From positions 54,813,392 to 54,877,391 of the forward strand of contig CM067354.1 in NCBI GenBank assembly GCA_034190875.2: a DNA stretch of 64,000 nt. The letters run 5' to 3'. Numbering within the stretch: position 1 is the first letter of the stretch; each line of letters starts with the position of its first letter. The position numbers and the translations under genes are program-made. This stretch comes from Urechis unicinctus. Taxonomy: Eukaryota > Annelida > Polychaeta > Xenopneusta > Urechidae. The notes beneath the pieces are model-generated. The model had not been told where the DNA came from. It ran no database searches and was given only the letters and a program-made list of their open reading frames with translations. Of this stretch, positions 30,589-39,589 are shown in pieces.

Positions 30589-31614
30589 TTATTGAAAATC
30601 AAGACGTAGAACGGTGTTACCTTTCCCAAAGTGTAGAGTTTCGTCTAATGAATTCTTCAATATACATTCACATTTAAGTAGATCGTCGTTCATATTCAAA
30701 CGAACATATGGTGTGCTCTTTTCCTTCCTATATTTGTCATGTATTGGCCAAATACCTAATAACTTTTGTGAATCCAAATCGGCGCTTAAGTTTAAAGGAT
30801 TCTGAATGATACTGAGATAAATTTTTATAAAATGAAAGGTGTTGTGAAGATATGAAGTCAATGGCATTACACATACTTTGTCATTGTATGAACATTTCCA
30901 CTCTTCAATATCAGTACCTAACCATAAAAACAACTTATTATATTCGAAACGGTTGCTGTTTATATAACAGCTATTTCGCAGTGTTTTAAAGGTAACAGAT
31001 TCATTACTTTGTGCTGTGAATGTAAATGTGAATTTTGAAAGAATTCGGTTAAATCGTATACGTACAAAATCTTTAATATTGAACTCACATTTGCGAACAT
31101 ACTCATCATATGTATTAGTATGATTATACAAGTGTTCGTATATAAGTCTAGTTTTATCGATTACATACGTTGGTTTGTACAAACTATCATTCTCAACCAT
31201 CTCCCATAACAATTCACACGCCCTAAGCAAATGTTCGGGGAGTAGGGAGGAAACAGTCTTTACTACATTTAGAAACAATTCTAAATTATTTACACTGAAA
31301 ATTGTAGCCGACTGTTTTAAAATATTATTAAATTGCTGCTTAGTTATATTTACATTCATAAAATTGTTCAACGATTCAATATCATAACGTATGGTGATGT
31401 CATTAGGAATAATAATAATTTTGTTACATTTCTTCTCTAAGCTGTCGTAATTAACTTTGCTAGCAAATATAACATACAAACATTCATTGTTCAAAAGATA
31501 TATGTCTGATGGCAAATTTACAAATGTACAACTCACTTTGGTCACATCTGGTCGTTGTGTGAACAAATCCGCTATGAAACGAGATGCGTTCTGATCTTTT
31601 GTACTACGTAACAT
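30589..31614 (-). CDS. Vertex/fibre-like protein, divergent member
   Basis: A 341-aa protein with no catalytic motif. Its C-terminal 60 residues end in the pattern hydrophobic strand, S-x-D-E-T-L-x-F-x-x-G-x-x-x-L-R-L-D-F, which also ends the protein encoded at 31,614-32,336 and is typical of a large protein family repeated in animal Mavericks. The ATG overlaps the stop region of the preceding gene. The N-terminal 200 residues are unlike the neighbours. I infer a beta-rich virion surface or vertex protein; the evidence is only the shared ending and the operon-like placement. Confidence 0.6.
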   Translation of the reverse strand: MLRSTKDQNASRFIADLFTQRPDVTKVSCTFVNLPSDIYLLNNECLYVIFASKVNYDSLEKKCNKIIIIPNDITIRYDIESLNNFMNVNITKQQFNNILKQSATIFSVNNLELFLNVVKTVSSLLPEHLLRACELLWEMVENDSLYKPTYVIDKTRLIYEHLYNHTNTYDEYVRKCEFNIKDFVRIRFNRILSKFTFTFTAQSNESVTFKTLRNSCYINSNRFEYNKLFLWLGTDIEEWKCSYNDKVCVMPLTSYLHNTFHFIKIYLSIIQNPLNLSADLDSQKLLGIWPIHDKYRKEKSTPYVRLNMNDDLLKCECILKNSLDETLHFGKGNTVLRLDFQ

Positions 31615-32336
31615 TATGATATTCTTTTGAAATCAAGTGTAACAATTACAGGCGCTGTACCAGACATAAATGGTATACGATTGCCTTCACTATCTAAGAC
31701 TTGTATGCTAATTGACGTAATGTCGCCTTGTTTTATTCTCTTATATATAATTGACTTGGGCGAAAAGAACGAATAATCAGCGTCATTATATTCAAAAGGT
31801 ATAATATCAAGCAGTTTATCATTCGCAATACCAACGAATAGGTTTTCAAGAAGATCACAGTGGACATGAAGATTATGCAGACCACTCAATAAATCAACAT
31901 GTTCTTTACTAGAAATTGTAGTATAGAAAGTACCAAAGTCGTTAATGTCTACAAGTGTTTTGTCTTGAAGAATATCAGTATTACTTGGTGATAAGGTTGA
32001 GGTTTCTATAATAATATCACTATTACTTGCTGCTAAGGGTGAGGTTGAGGTTGTAATTTCAAGATCAATTGTTGTTAAGTTTGTGGTTGTGGTTCTATAT
32101 AAACATAAGACCGTGTCACTTGTGTAGCCGAAACCTAACAGCATTGATAACTTAGCTGACAAACAGAATACTACATGTGTAATATCATCGGTTGGCAAAG
32201 GTTTAATTATTGACACTTTCTTCAGGCTAAATGTAAAGATCTTTTGTATTGAGTTGTATTGTATGACAACAATACTACGCAATGCTTCATTGTCAAAAGT
32301 ATTTAAAAATAGGTCTGGAACTTCATCTAGTGACAC
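31614..32336 (-). CDS. Vertex/fibre-like protein, C-terminal part (no ATG; frame-broken from 32,323-33,306)
   Basis: The frame encodes a middle module with a M-L-L-G-F core, a Thr/Ser-rich linker, an H-V-H-C-D-L segment and a closing module with I-x-I-Q-V-L-D-S-E-G-N-R-I-P-F then V-T-L-D-F. That ending is familiar from a multi-copy protein family in cnidarian and mollusc Mavericks. No ATG starts this frame. It becomes open inside a C9 run (minus strand; G9 at 32,344-32,352) where the upstream gene ends 14 bases later, so the two are most likely one gene separated by a homopolymer indel, or fused by slippage. Confidence 0.65.
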   Translation of the reverse strand: MSLDEVPDLFLNTFDNEALRSIVVIQYNSIQKIFTFSLKKVSIIKPLPTDDITHVVFCLSAKLSMLLGFGYTSDTVLCLYRTTTTNLTTIDLEITTSTSPLAASNSDIIIETSTLSPSNTDILQDKTLVDINDFGTFYTTISSKEHVDLLSGLHNLHVHCDLLENLFVGIANDKLLDIIPFEYNDADYSFFSPKSIIYKRIKQGDITSISIQVLDSEGNRIPFMSGTAPVIVTLDFKRIS

Positions 32337-33306
32337 TATTGTTGGGGGGGGGTATTTCTCCGTGTACTACATTATCAATGAGTAGTTTTGCTTGTGGAGC
32401 CGAATTAACATATTTACCTATTACACATAATGTAGCATTCTGATACTGTTCTATTCGTTCAGTACTAATGTGTGATGGTATGATAAAAGGGAGAAGGGGT
32501 GATACTTCGGCTCTATCTAAAAGTGATGTCTTAAAAACATCTGAATAATATGGCGGGAATATAATATTATCATATGTTTCGTAGATAGATAGTATATTGT
32601 CATACGTATTGCGAGGAATATATTCATAGGAATTCATAGGTTTGAACAAGCTTACGCAGGTTGCGGTGGTGAAATGATGGTAGTTAACGTCTATATTTAA
32701 ATACTGAAAGCCATCTACGTCGCTTGAGAAATTACTTTGGAAGCGTATTTTGAAACTATCATTAGTATCATTTGGTACAGCAAGAATAACACGTGACAAT
32801 GAAACACTGTTGGCAGCAATGAGTCTGTGTACTTGTGTTGCTCTCTGAAAGACCTTATGTTCATAGACAATGGTGTCTGCCTTAAGATTTCTTGATAGAG
32901 TAATTACCCTGTAGAATACAGGTTTGTAATAGTAAGGATGTGACCGTGTCTCTTTACCGCTCATGAATACATTAAAACTATTGGCTGCACTTTCTTCTGT
33001 ATATCCTAGAACAGTACACAGTATATTACAGAAATCATATATCTTAATCTCAATGTACTTCTCAGTCAAATTCACAATACGTAATATACCATCATGCTCC
33101 TCTAGTACAATATCATTATTTGTATATGCAGTTCCAAGCATTAACAATTGTAATTCATGGAATGACGTAATCTGTCCAATATCTTTAATAGTGAAAGCAT
33201 TGTCATATCGTAATGCTGTTTCTCTACCATTGGAAGATTCAGTGTACATTATAATTTGTACTGTAAATGGATTGGATTCTACAATATCCAAGTCGCTAAA
33301 GTCCAT
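32323..33306 (-). CDS. Vertex/fibre-like protein, N-terminal part
   Basis: Start chosen at ATG 33,306, 23 bp after the stop of the previous gene; the frame is open a little further upstream only with a GTG. The 327 residues are beta-strand-like with a L-C-T-V-L-G-Y core at about residue 90, equivalent to the M-L-G-L and M-L-L-G-F cores of its neighbours. It terminates just past the C9 run that borders 31,614-32,336. With that part it would be about 570 aa and contain two LG(F/Y) modules. Role as a virion surface protein is inferred from the cluster. Confidence 0.65.
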   Translation of the reverse strand: MDFSDLDIVESNPFTVQIIMYTESSNGRETALRYDNAFTIKDIGQITSFHELQLLMLGTAYTNNDIVLEEHDGILRIVNLTEKYIEIKIYDFCNILCTVLGYTEESAANSFNVFMSGKETRSHPYYYKPVFYRVITLSRNLKADTIVYEHKVFQRATQVHRLIAANSVSLSRVILAVPNDTNDSFKIRFQSNFSSDVDGFQYLNIDVNYHHFTTATCVSLFKPMNSYEYIPRNTYDNILSIYETYDNIIFPPYYSDVFKTSLLDRAEVSPLLPFIIPSHISTERIEQYQNATLCVIGKYVNSAPQAKLLIDNVVHGEIPPPNNSVTR

Positions 33307-33328
33307 TGAATCAAAAATGTACACACCT

Positions 33329-34228
33329 TTAAATGTCTAGTCGATCATTGTACAATAGTAGCGGATGTTTGTCTCGACTTAACACATTGAACATGTCTTC
33401 TGCGGCGGCTATAGATAGTGTGGTTATATCACAGCCCTTTGTATGATCATCAACATGTATTAGTACGTTCTGTGAGTCGGAAGTAAGAGAGAAAACTTGT
33501 CTATTTTGCATTAGCACAAGCCTATCATACATAAGAACAAAAGAAGTTAGACCTAACATACTTCTCAGCTCTGGAGATCGAACATGCAAGCTCACGCGGT
33601 GTACTGTCGTTGTGTTGAAGTGCACACGTAACACATCGTTAACTATATGAAAGCTACTATTGATATTTCTTTTCTCCAGAATCGTATTAGTCATTTGTAC
33701 AAAGTGAGCTATTGATGTAGATACAGACAGTAAATAACCTAAGTCCATATGGAGTGGGTCTGTATTGGTTGTTTTAACTTTTAATAGAATATCGTACATT
33801 GTCTTTAATGGAAGAAATCTATGAATATACATTTTGTTGAATGAATCATTGTAGAACTGTATGACGTTTTTCAGGACAGACATATTCTGTAGACTTGTGT
33901 CAAACGTATGTGAAAGTTCATTACTCTGCATGTAGGTCTGATGATCAGCCAAAGGAAGTATTACAGACCTGACTGTAAATGTCACCTCTGTATTCCTCGG
34001 TATGGGTCCGGTGAATGGTACTGCTTCCCTCCTTCTATCATCCAGCTGAATAAGACGGGTGGGATAGGATATGTCCCTTAATCCACATTCCCATAATCCA
34101 TAATTAGTGAGATTTATGGAGGAATCCATACCGATGGTAAATGACGACACCACATTATTTTTATGTCTTTCCTGATCTCCATTACTTAGTAAATGTAATT
34201 GAAATGAACGTATGCTGTTGTAGTCCAT
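33329..34228 (-). CDS. Vertex/fibre-like protein with the WE-x-GL-x-x-I-x-YP signature
   Basis: The ATG at 34,228 starts 299 residues. The first 60 contain F-Q-L-H-L-x-S-N, an I-N-L block and then W-E-C-G-L-R-D-I-S-Y-P, the N-terminal signature of a large family I know from animal Maverick-associated proteins (usually WEVGLAEI-YP). A S-M-L-G-L-T core follows at about residue 215. The usual C-terminal module (I-x-D-x-x-G-x-x-I-x-F) is missing, so this member is short or was split. It overlaps no neighbour and reads intact. Probably a beta-rich vertex or receptor protein; the function is not proved for the family. Confidence 0.7.
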   Translation of the reverse strand: MDYNSIRSFQLHLLSNGDQERHKNNVVSSFTIGMDSSINLTNYGLWECGLRDISYPTRLIQLDDRRREAVPFTGPIPRNTEVTFTVRSVILPLADHQTYMQSNELSHTFDTSLQNMSVLKNVIQFYNDSFNKMYIHRFLPLKTMYDILLKVKTTNTDPLHMDLGYLLSVSTSIAHFVQMTNTILEKRNINSSFHIVNDVLRVHFNTTTVHRVSLHVRSPELRSMLGLTSFVLMYDRLVLMQNRQVFSLTSDSQNVLIHVDDHTKGCDITTLSIAAAEDMFNVLSRDKHPLLLYNDRLDI

Positions 34229-34292
34229 ACTGACGAATAGATGAAAATGATACAGGAACACGGCGTAATGAACTTATAAGTACAATTTTTTA

Positions 34293-34878
34293 TTAAGCTA
34301 TATATACAAGTGAACAAGATTTTAATGGCAACCTACATATAGGACAACTGGTAATGTTGTTACTACATAAGTAACATACAGCAACATGCATGCAAGGAGT
34401 TATTACAGTGTTACGTATGCGCGTCATACATATTACACATGCAAAATCTACCTTTGTATCTTCTCCTTCCTTTATTTCTGTCGCACAATGACTTATATTA
34501 TTACTCGAGTTTTGTGAAGCATATATTAAAGCGATTCTTTGTTGTATGCCCACAATAGGTACATTTCCAACCCTCTTACACTGCACGAATGGACACGAGG
34601 GAGAATGTTTCCTATGTTCATCTTCAACTATGTCACCAGCTACAAATTCTACTAATTCTTGGAAACAGAATACACATTGCACCCTGTCAGCATACCTTGA
34701 TGCTTCTGGACCACGATAAAAAAAAACCACATCTTGCCAAGTCCACTGGCTTCACGAAATGGTTGTGAGGAAAATCGAAAAAAGTTAGTAGACGTGTAGA
34801 CTCCTTTTTGAGTTTTATAAGGAATTCCTGGTCAGGTTTCTCCCTCTGTGTTCTCACGAGACTCATAGGAATATCCAT
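34293..34878 (-). CDS. iap: Inhibitor-of-apoptosis protein (BIR + RING), frame broken at an A9 run
   Basis: The 5' part (ATG 34,878 to about 34,726) encodes the start of a BIR domain (R-L-L-T-F ... A-R-C-G-F-F). The 3' part (about 34,717-34,293) supplies the rest: C-x2-C, H-x6-C zinc ligands, a linker, and a C-terminal C3HC4 RING (C-V-I-C ... C-M-H ... C-P-I-C). The frames change at a plus-strand A9 run, 34,718-34,726, inside the BIR. One BIR plus one RING resembles baculovirus and other viral IAPs. It would block caspases or ubiquitinate host death factors. Its start lies 24 bp after the stop of 34,902-35,897. The break could be a sequencing indel, decay or slippage. Confidence 0.88.
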
Positions 34879-34901
34879 AATGAGAGTATCCTTGTGAAGC
34901 T

Positions 34902-35897
34902 TCACTTTTCCACGACGGATAGTAGTACCAATTCCAATACCATATCAAATGATAAAGTAGAGTCGCGTTGTCGAAGCTGACTTGCGACGTCAAACATGTC
35001 ACCGTTGCTGTCTTTCACATAAATGACAAACTCCTCAATGGACTGTGGTACAATTAACTCCTTGTAATCGATCGACTGTGGTTCATACGTATGAAATGAA
35101 TAATCGCCCTTGCTACATGGAATAGATGTTAAAATTGATTCTACTCCTGAAGTCGTAATAGTTTTCGATACTCCTGTCATGTGTAAATTAAGTAAGACAG
35201 AAGTGTTCATATACTTATCAGCAAAAGTCAACATGCTTGTTTGTTGGGCTGATATTACTACAACTCTCTTGCTGTTCAAACTTTGTGATGTAAACAACGG
35301 CACTATATTTTGTGAGAAAATCAACCTATAATTGTATATATTTTTTTCATTGACAATATACAGCCTGTTGTCAATGACCTTAAGAGTTACTTCGTCACAC
35401 ATATTTATAGTGTTGTCCTTTATAGTAGAGCTATCTTCTTCATCACTATCTTCACCCGAGCTTGTAATGGCATCGGGTAAGTCATACGTTTGGCTAAGCA
35501 TCCTTTCTAATAATGCTAAAAATGATTTTATACAAGTTATATTTCTTTCGTCAACAACTTCTACCAAATTATAATAAGCTGATTCATCGTCATCATCACC
35601 TTCATTGTTTTGAATTTGTAATTGAATATCAATACCATTTGTATCAGTAGGAAATGTATTCCACTGTGTTACACATGTAAACCTCTTCACTCCAATGGCA
35701 GCATAATTGGTGCTTCCGGAGAAACTTAGTGTTTGTGGTAATTGAAGTCTCAGCACTCCTGAGGTGTCTTTTAGAGTATGTACAATTTGGTAATGTTTCT
35801 CTTTCTTATACTTGCGTATAATTCTAGGACGTTTGTACACAGGTTCTATGTGGTCATATTCCACAATAATGTTATTAGCTTCTTCGTCGAACAACAT
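34902..35897 (-). CDS. Vertex/fibre-like protein with acidic insert
   Basis: A 331-aa protein whose C-terminal third (Y-x-P-x-S-I-D-Y-K-E-L then I-Y-V-K-D-S-N-G-D-M-F) aligns by pattern with the closing module of 31,614-32,336. The N-terminus is basic (KRPRIIRKYKKEK), followed by a predicted beta-rich region interrupted by two acidic runs (GDDDDES and GEDSDEEDSS). No enzymatic motif. It lies between integrase and IAP on the same strand. Member of the vertex block by position and ending; specific role unknown. Confidence 0.65.
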   Translation of the reverse strand: MLFDEEANNIIVEYDHIEPVYKRPRIIRKYKKEKHYQIVHTLKDTSGVLRLQLPQTLSFSGSTNYAAIGVKRFTCVTQWNTFPTDTNGIDIQLQIQNNEGDDDDESAYYNLVEVVDERNITCIKSFLALLERMLSQTYDLPDAITSSGEDSDEEDSSTIKDNTINMCDEVTLKVIDNRLYIVNEKNIYNYRLIFSQNIVPLFTSQSLNSKRVVVISAQQTSMLTFADKYMNTSVLLNLHMTGVSKTITTSGVESILTSIPCSKGDYSFHTYEPQSIDYKELIVPQSIEEFVIYVKDSNGDMFDVASQLRQRDSTLSFDMVLELVLLSVVEK

Positions 35898-35906
35898 ACT
35901 TTGTTG

Positions 35907-37027
35907 TTAATTAATACTGTTTATATCGCTTTCACTAACCCACTCGTCAAAGGAGTCTGGCCAACCAACCCAATGAACGAAGTAACGTTTGTTCCGACGG
36001 TCGTGGCGTAGTATGGTTACTCTATATTCGCTCGGTAGAGAATCAACCTTCTGTAATTCCTTTTCGTAATACGTTCCTTTGATTTTTTCGTTATTCTGAT
36101 CCTTCAGTCTGTATTTATGTTCCTTTCCACTGCGAACAATGCTGTCGACTACAAATATTTCCTCCGTATATGTTGGGTGGTATCCTTTTTCAAAGGCTTC
36201 CTTATTGCGTGTTGAACGTACAAAATCACCAGGTTTATATTTCAATTTGTATTTGTCATCTGTAAATGTGTTGTCCTTGTACCGACCATCGTCATCATGT
36301 ATGCGACTGACAACTTCATCAGCGTTGTTAAATGTAACGCTGTTCGGTGTTCTCCCTATGGTAGTGTGATAAGAATTGTTGTAAGAGTCTATGAAATCAC
36401 CGGTTTTATCCACCCAACGATTGGTTTGTTTTTGATACATATATTTCGTCATTTTTTCTTTAAAGGTCCTATTAAATCTCTCAATAATGGAAGCTTTAAC
36501 CGCTTCATTCTCCGTCGTAAAATGTCTTATATTATGCTCTTCATACAAATGTTTCATTTTTCTATTCAGAAACTCACTGCCTTTGTCAGTCTGAAATTTC
36601 AAGGGTGCACGACCGCTGTCAGCTAATATGTCTTCAAGGCTGCTGCTGCAACTTCATCACTCTGTTTGGTTTTCAGATTTCTAACATAAGCTTTTTTGCT
36701 GAAACAGTCTATGACAGTTAAAATATATCTGTATCCGTCATTTGCAGTTGCTGTTTTCCTTCCTAAATCTTCTAAATCTCCAGCCCATTGTTGATAGGGT
36801 TCGCCCACAATTGTTCGAGACACATATACTTTTCCAACTTTTTTTTTTTGTCTTTGTATATCCCCATAAGTATGTTGTGTAGAAAGAAATTTAGCAACAT
36901 CCTTTCTGGTTACGAGTAACTTTTCTTTACGTGCTGCGTAGTACAACTTTTCGACACCTCCAAATGATCCTGTATTTTTAGGATCATTGTAAATCTCTTT
37001 CAAAGCGGTCTTTGTACGTTCGTCCAT
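35907..37027 (-). CDS. int: DD35E retroviral-type integrase with chromodomain, one frame break
   Basis: The first part (37,027 to about 36,640) gives the N-terminal domain and catalytic D84 (W-A-G-D-L). The second part (to 35,907) carries the second Asp in QTDKGSEF and the Glu in IIERFNRTF exactly 35 residues later, then an SH3-like region and a C-terminal chromodomain (Y-x-V-x-x-I-L ... V-H-W-V-G-W-P-D-S-F-D-E-W-V). This is the Polinton integrase architecture. It would insert the linear element by TIR cleavage and strand transfer. The frames change at 36,636-36,650 near a GCA repeat; each half is otherwise clean, so a single-base indel is likely. Confidence 0.95.
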
Positions 37028-37093
37028 ATTTGTGAATGAAACAAGTACTTACATAAACACATACTTTTATTTCATAGCACATTACAAATTTAT

Positions 37094-38704
37094 TTACCGT
37101 CTTTTTAAATAATGTACAAGTCCAGCCAAAACCGCGATAACAGAAGCAACTATTTGAGTAGGATGATTATAAGCATAAACCATACCAGCAAAGATTCCTG
37201 CTTTTGTAGCAGCGTTAGGTTTCAATATGTCTATGGCACCAGCAGAAGCTTGGATACTTTTTTTGATTATATTCTGACCAGGAATAGCGTCTGGTAAAAT
37301 ATCCAAGGCCGCTGTCAATTGACTAAATTGTGTATTTGTAACTTCCATTAAAGCGGTAATATACATGTACCACGGAATACCAAGACTTGCTAATATAGGA
37401 GCAATTTTGGAAGCAATATCTAACATATTATAACCAAAACGAAACAAACCATAACGCCCATTGCTTTCTTTCAGTAATTGCAAATTAGCTTTCTGAGTCA
37501 CAACACCTTGTGCTTGTAAGAATGCTTTGACAAAATGAGCTGTACCAATAGGTTTGACATTCGTAAGCTGTTTGTCAGTATTAAACAAATATTCAATAAT
37601 TCGCTTAATACTTGAACCTTTCATGATCTTGTCACCATCTATTAATTCCCCCTGATCATTCCATTGTAATGTTGATGATGATTTAATATGATCTAAAGCG
37701 TCCTGTGCATCCTTCTGCATTGACTTGGGTACACTAGTAACAATACCCTTGTCACTAATATCTTCAACATAATCCTGACCTGCCGCACGTGGGACGAAAA
37801 AATCTCTCCACGACACGCTTTTATCGGACCGAATCAATAATTTACGCACTTTTTCAAGCAATAATTGATCTTTCGTTATTGCTAAAATTTCAGGCCAATT
37901 TTCTTTAGTTATTGACTCAAATTTCTCGGCAGAAACACGTTGTGATATTTCATCCATAGCTACCTTGTCTGTAGGAAATTGAAATTTAGTACGAAACAAA
38001 GTATTCTTTGACTTTTGTACATTACCTATTTGCCTTAGTATAACTATGGTATTCTCCGGTGCTTCCCTCATAGCTCCCTTACCATTAATAAATTGTACAA
38101 TACTTCTATACATTGGCTTTGTAAAATTTACACCATTTAAAGTGAAATAATCGTTAGACATTTGAGCACTATCTGCTATAAAATCAGAATATATTGAATG
38201 ACCCAAAACTCTTACTGCATCTATGTCTTTATCGAAAGCGTCGTCCAAGAATACTTTTGCTGAAATAAGTTTATTATTTTCTGACTCCTTCGTTGAAGAC
38301 CATACTCCTTCTCCACTAGGTGGCGGTGGTTCAGTTTCGTGATAAGCTCTTTCCGAAGGCTTTGTAGGTGTAGGCGGTTTAGCGTTGAAGGGTGAGGATT
38401 GAATAGACGAAAGAGAATGTTGATCCGATGGCATGAGACGTCGCATTGTGACAAACTTATTAATTTCATGCACACGATTATTTAAGCGTTGATTAGTTGT
38501 TTTACCACCGTCGTCACTAAATATTTTTCTTCTTTGTTCGTTCAAAGCTCCTGCGGCAGGATTGAGTATCATAGTTTGTTGATCCACAACATCCTGCAAA
38601 TCTTTCTTTGTCAGTCCTTTTTGTCTTGCATGGCGTGTGACCTTAACTTTCCTCTCCCTCCGGCGGACCCTCACTTTACTTCGACGAGTTGACGTTTTAG
38701 GCAT
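37094..38704 (-). CDS. Conserved Maverick virion-associated protein (basic N-terminus, hydrophobic C-terminus)
   Basis: The ATG at 38,704 overlaps the preceding gene by 8 bases and begins a very basic stretch (about residues 1-40, Arg/Lys-rich). The middle has a Pro-rich linker. Residues about 350-420 match a pattern I know from animal Maverick proteins: D-H-I-K ... L-x-W-N-x-x-G-E-L-x-D-G-x-x-I-x-G-S-x-I. The last 120 residues contain hydrophobic segments and end in LKRR. Protein length 536 aa, no frame break. Basic and membrane-like ends suggest a core-to-shell linker or membrane-active virion protein; this is inference. Confidence 0.75.
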   Translation of the reverse strand: MPKTSTRRSKVRVRRRERKVKVTRHARQKGLTKKDLQDVVDQQTMILNPAAGALNEQRRKIFSDDGGKTTNQRLNNRVHEINKFVTMRRLMPSDQHSLSSIQSSPFNAKPPTPTKPSERAYHETEPPPPSGEGVWSSTKESENNKLISAKVFLDDAFDKDIDAVRVLGHSIYSDFIADSAQMSNDYFTLNGVNFTKPMYRSIVQFINGKGAMREAPENTIVILRQIGNVQKSKNTLFRTKFQFPTDKVAMDEISQRVSAEKFESITKENWPEILAITKDQLLLEKVRKLLIRSDKSVSWRDFFVPRAAGQDYVEDISDKGIVTSVPKSMQKDAQDALDHIKSSSTLQWNDQGELIDGDKIMKGSSIKRIIEYLFNTDKQLTNVKPIGTAHFVKAFLQAQGVVTQKANLQLLKESNGRYGLFRFGYNMLDIASKIAPILASLGIPWYMYITALMEVTNTQFSQLTAALDILPDAIPGQNIIKKSIQASAGAIDILKPNAATKAGIFAGMVYAYNHPTQIVASVIAVLAGLVHYLKRR

Positions 38705-38987
38705 GACGATTCCTTTTCCTACGTTGTTTCCTCTTACGACGCTTAGCCCGTCGGCTTTGAATATGACTAACTGCAGCCTGGGTACCAAATTCAAGTCCTT
38801 TATTCATTCCAGCCTTAAGCACTTCCCTGCCAGCTTTCTTCAGTAATCCTGGCCCCTTCTTAATTCCATACTGCAAACCTTGCTTTACAGCTTGTGTACC
38901 AACCTTCTTGGCAGCTTTAAGTAACGAACCAAACGTTCCATACCCCTGTTGATAAACCGGACGTCTGTAAGGTCGTTTTGTACTCAT
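38697..38987 (-). CDS. Basic core-like protein (pX/pVI-like)
   Basis: The 96 residues begin with a Tyr/Arg-rich segment, then G-Y-G-T-F-G-S-L-L-K-A-A and an amphipathic helix, and end in a polyarginine/lysine tail of about 20 residues. Adenovirus and adintovirus minor core proteins (pVI, pX) show the same amphipathic-plus-basic design and are protease substrates. It sits between two other basic structural genes with overlapping ends, indicating one transcription unit. Confidence 0.65.
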   Translation of the reverse strand: MSTKRPYRRPVYQQGYGTFGSLLKAAKKVGTQAVKQGLQYGIKKGPGLLKKAGREVLKAGMNKGLEFGTQAAVSHIQSRRAKRRKRKQRRKRNRHA

Positions 38988-39055
38988 TATTCTTTCTTAC
39001 CGTGGAGGAATGAGCTTAGTAGTCTTCTCTGTCGTAGTGTACGTAACGAATGAAA

Positions 39056-39457
39056 CTACAGGACCTTGCCATTCCTTTTCCTTCGTCTGGGATAAAGTCC
39101 TTTTTCTTTTTGATTTCTTTTCTTCATTATATTTTCGGCACTCGACCTCACACCTTCTTGAATAGCTTGTTTGACAAGACCTTTTGCTCCTTTCTTAGCC
39201 AAGGCCTTTAATCCTCTTTTAGTTAAATGCTTAGCGGCAAGACGCGTTGCACCTCTTCTTGCTGCTCGTGTCCCTGCTCGTGCCGCTGTTCTTATTGCAG
39301 TTCTTGCTGCCACCCTTGTACCGACTCTGGCTGCTATCCTTGCAGCCCTTGTACCGACTCTGGCTGCTATCCTTGCTGTACCGACTCTGGCTGCTATCCT
39401 TGCAGCCGTACTTGCTATTCTAAGTGCTGGACCAATGGCTGCTAAGAAAGCCACCAT
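39056..39457 (-). CDS. Ala/Arg-repeat core-like protein
   Basis: The 133-aa protein has an N-terminal hydrophobic segment, a tandem A-R-I-A-A-R-V-G-T repeat at residues about 18-70 (four to five units, visible as a 24-33-bp DNA repeat at about 39,290-39,415), a Lys-rich helical stretch and a basic C-terminus. No acidic residues until the last third. It resembles DNA-condensing virion proteins in composition, not by family. It is the first gene of the 37.1-39.5 kb structural cluster. Confidence 0.65.
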   Translation of the reverse strand: MVAFLAAIGPALRIASTAARIAARVGTARIAARVGTRAARIAARVGTRVAARTAIRTAARAGTRAARRGATRLAAKHLTKRGLKALAKKGAKGLVKQAIQEGVRSSAENIMKKRNQKEKGLYPRRRKRNGKVL

Positions 39458-39589
39458 GTTTACGCTTTTCCTTTTTCAATTGAAAGTGAAACAACATTAC
39501 ACAGAATGAGTATTTAAAGCAAAAAAATTCATAAAAAATATTAAATATAAATTATTTACTCGTGAAAGAATTTTGTTTCAAAAAAAAAA

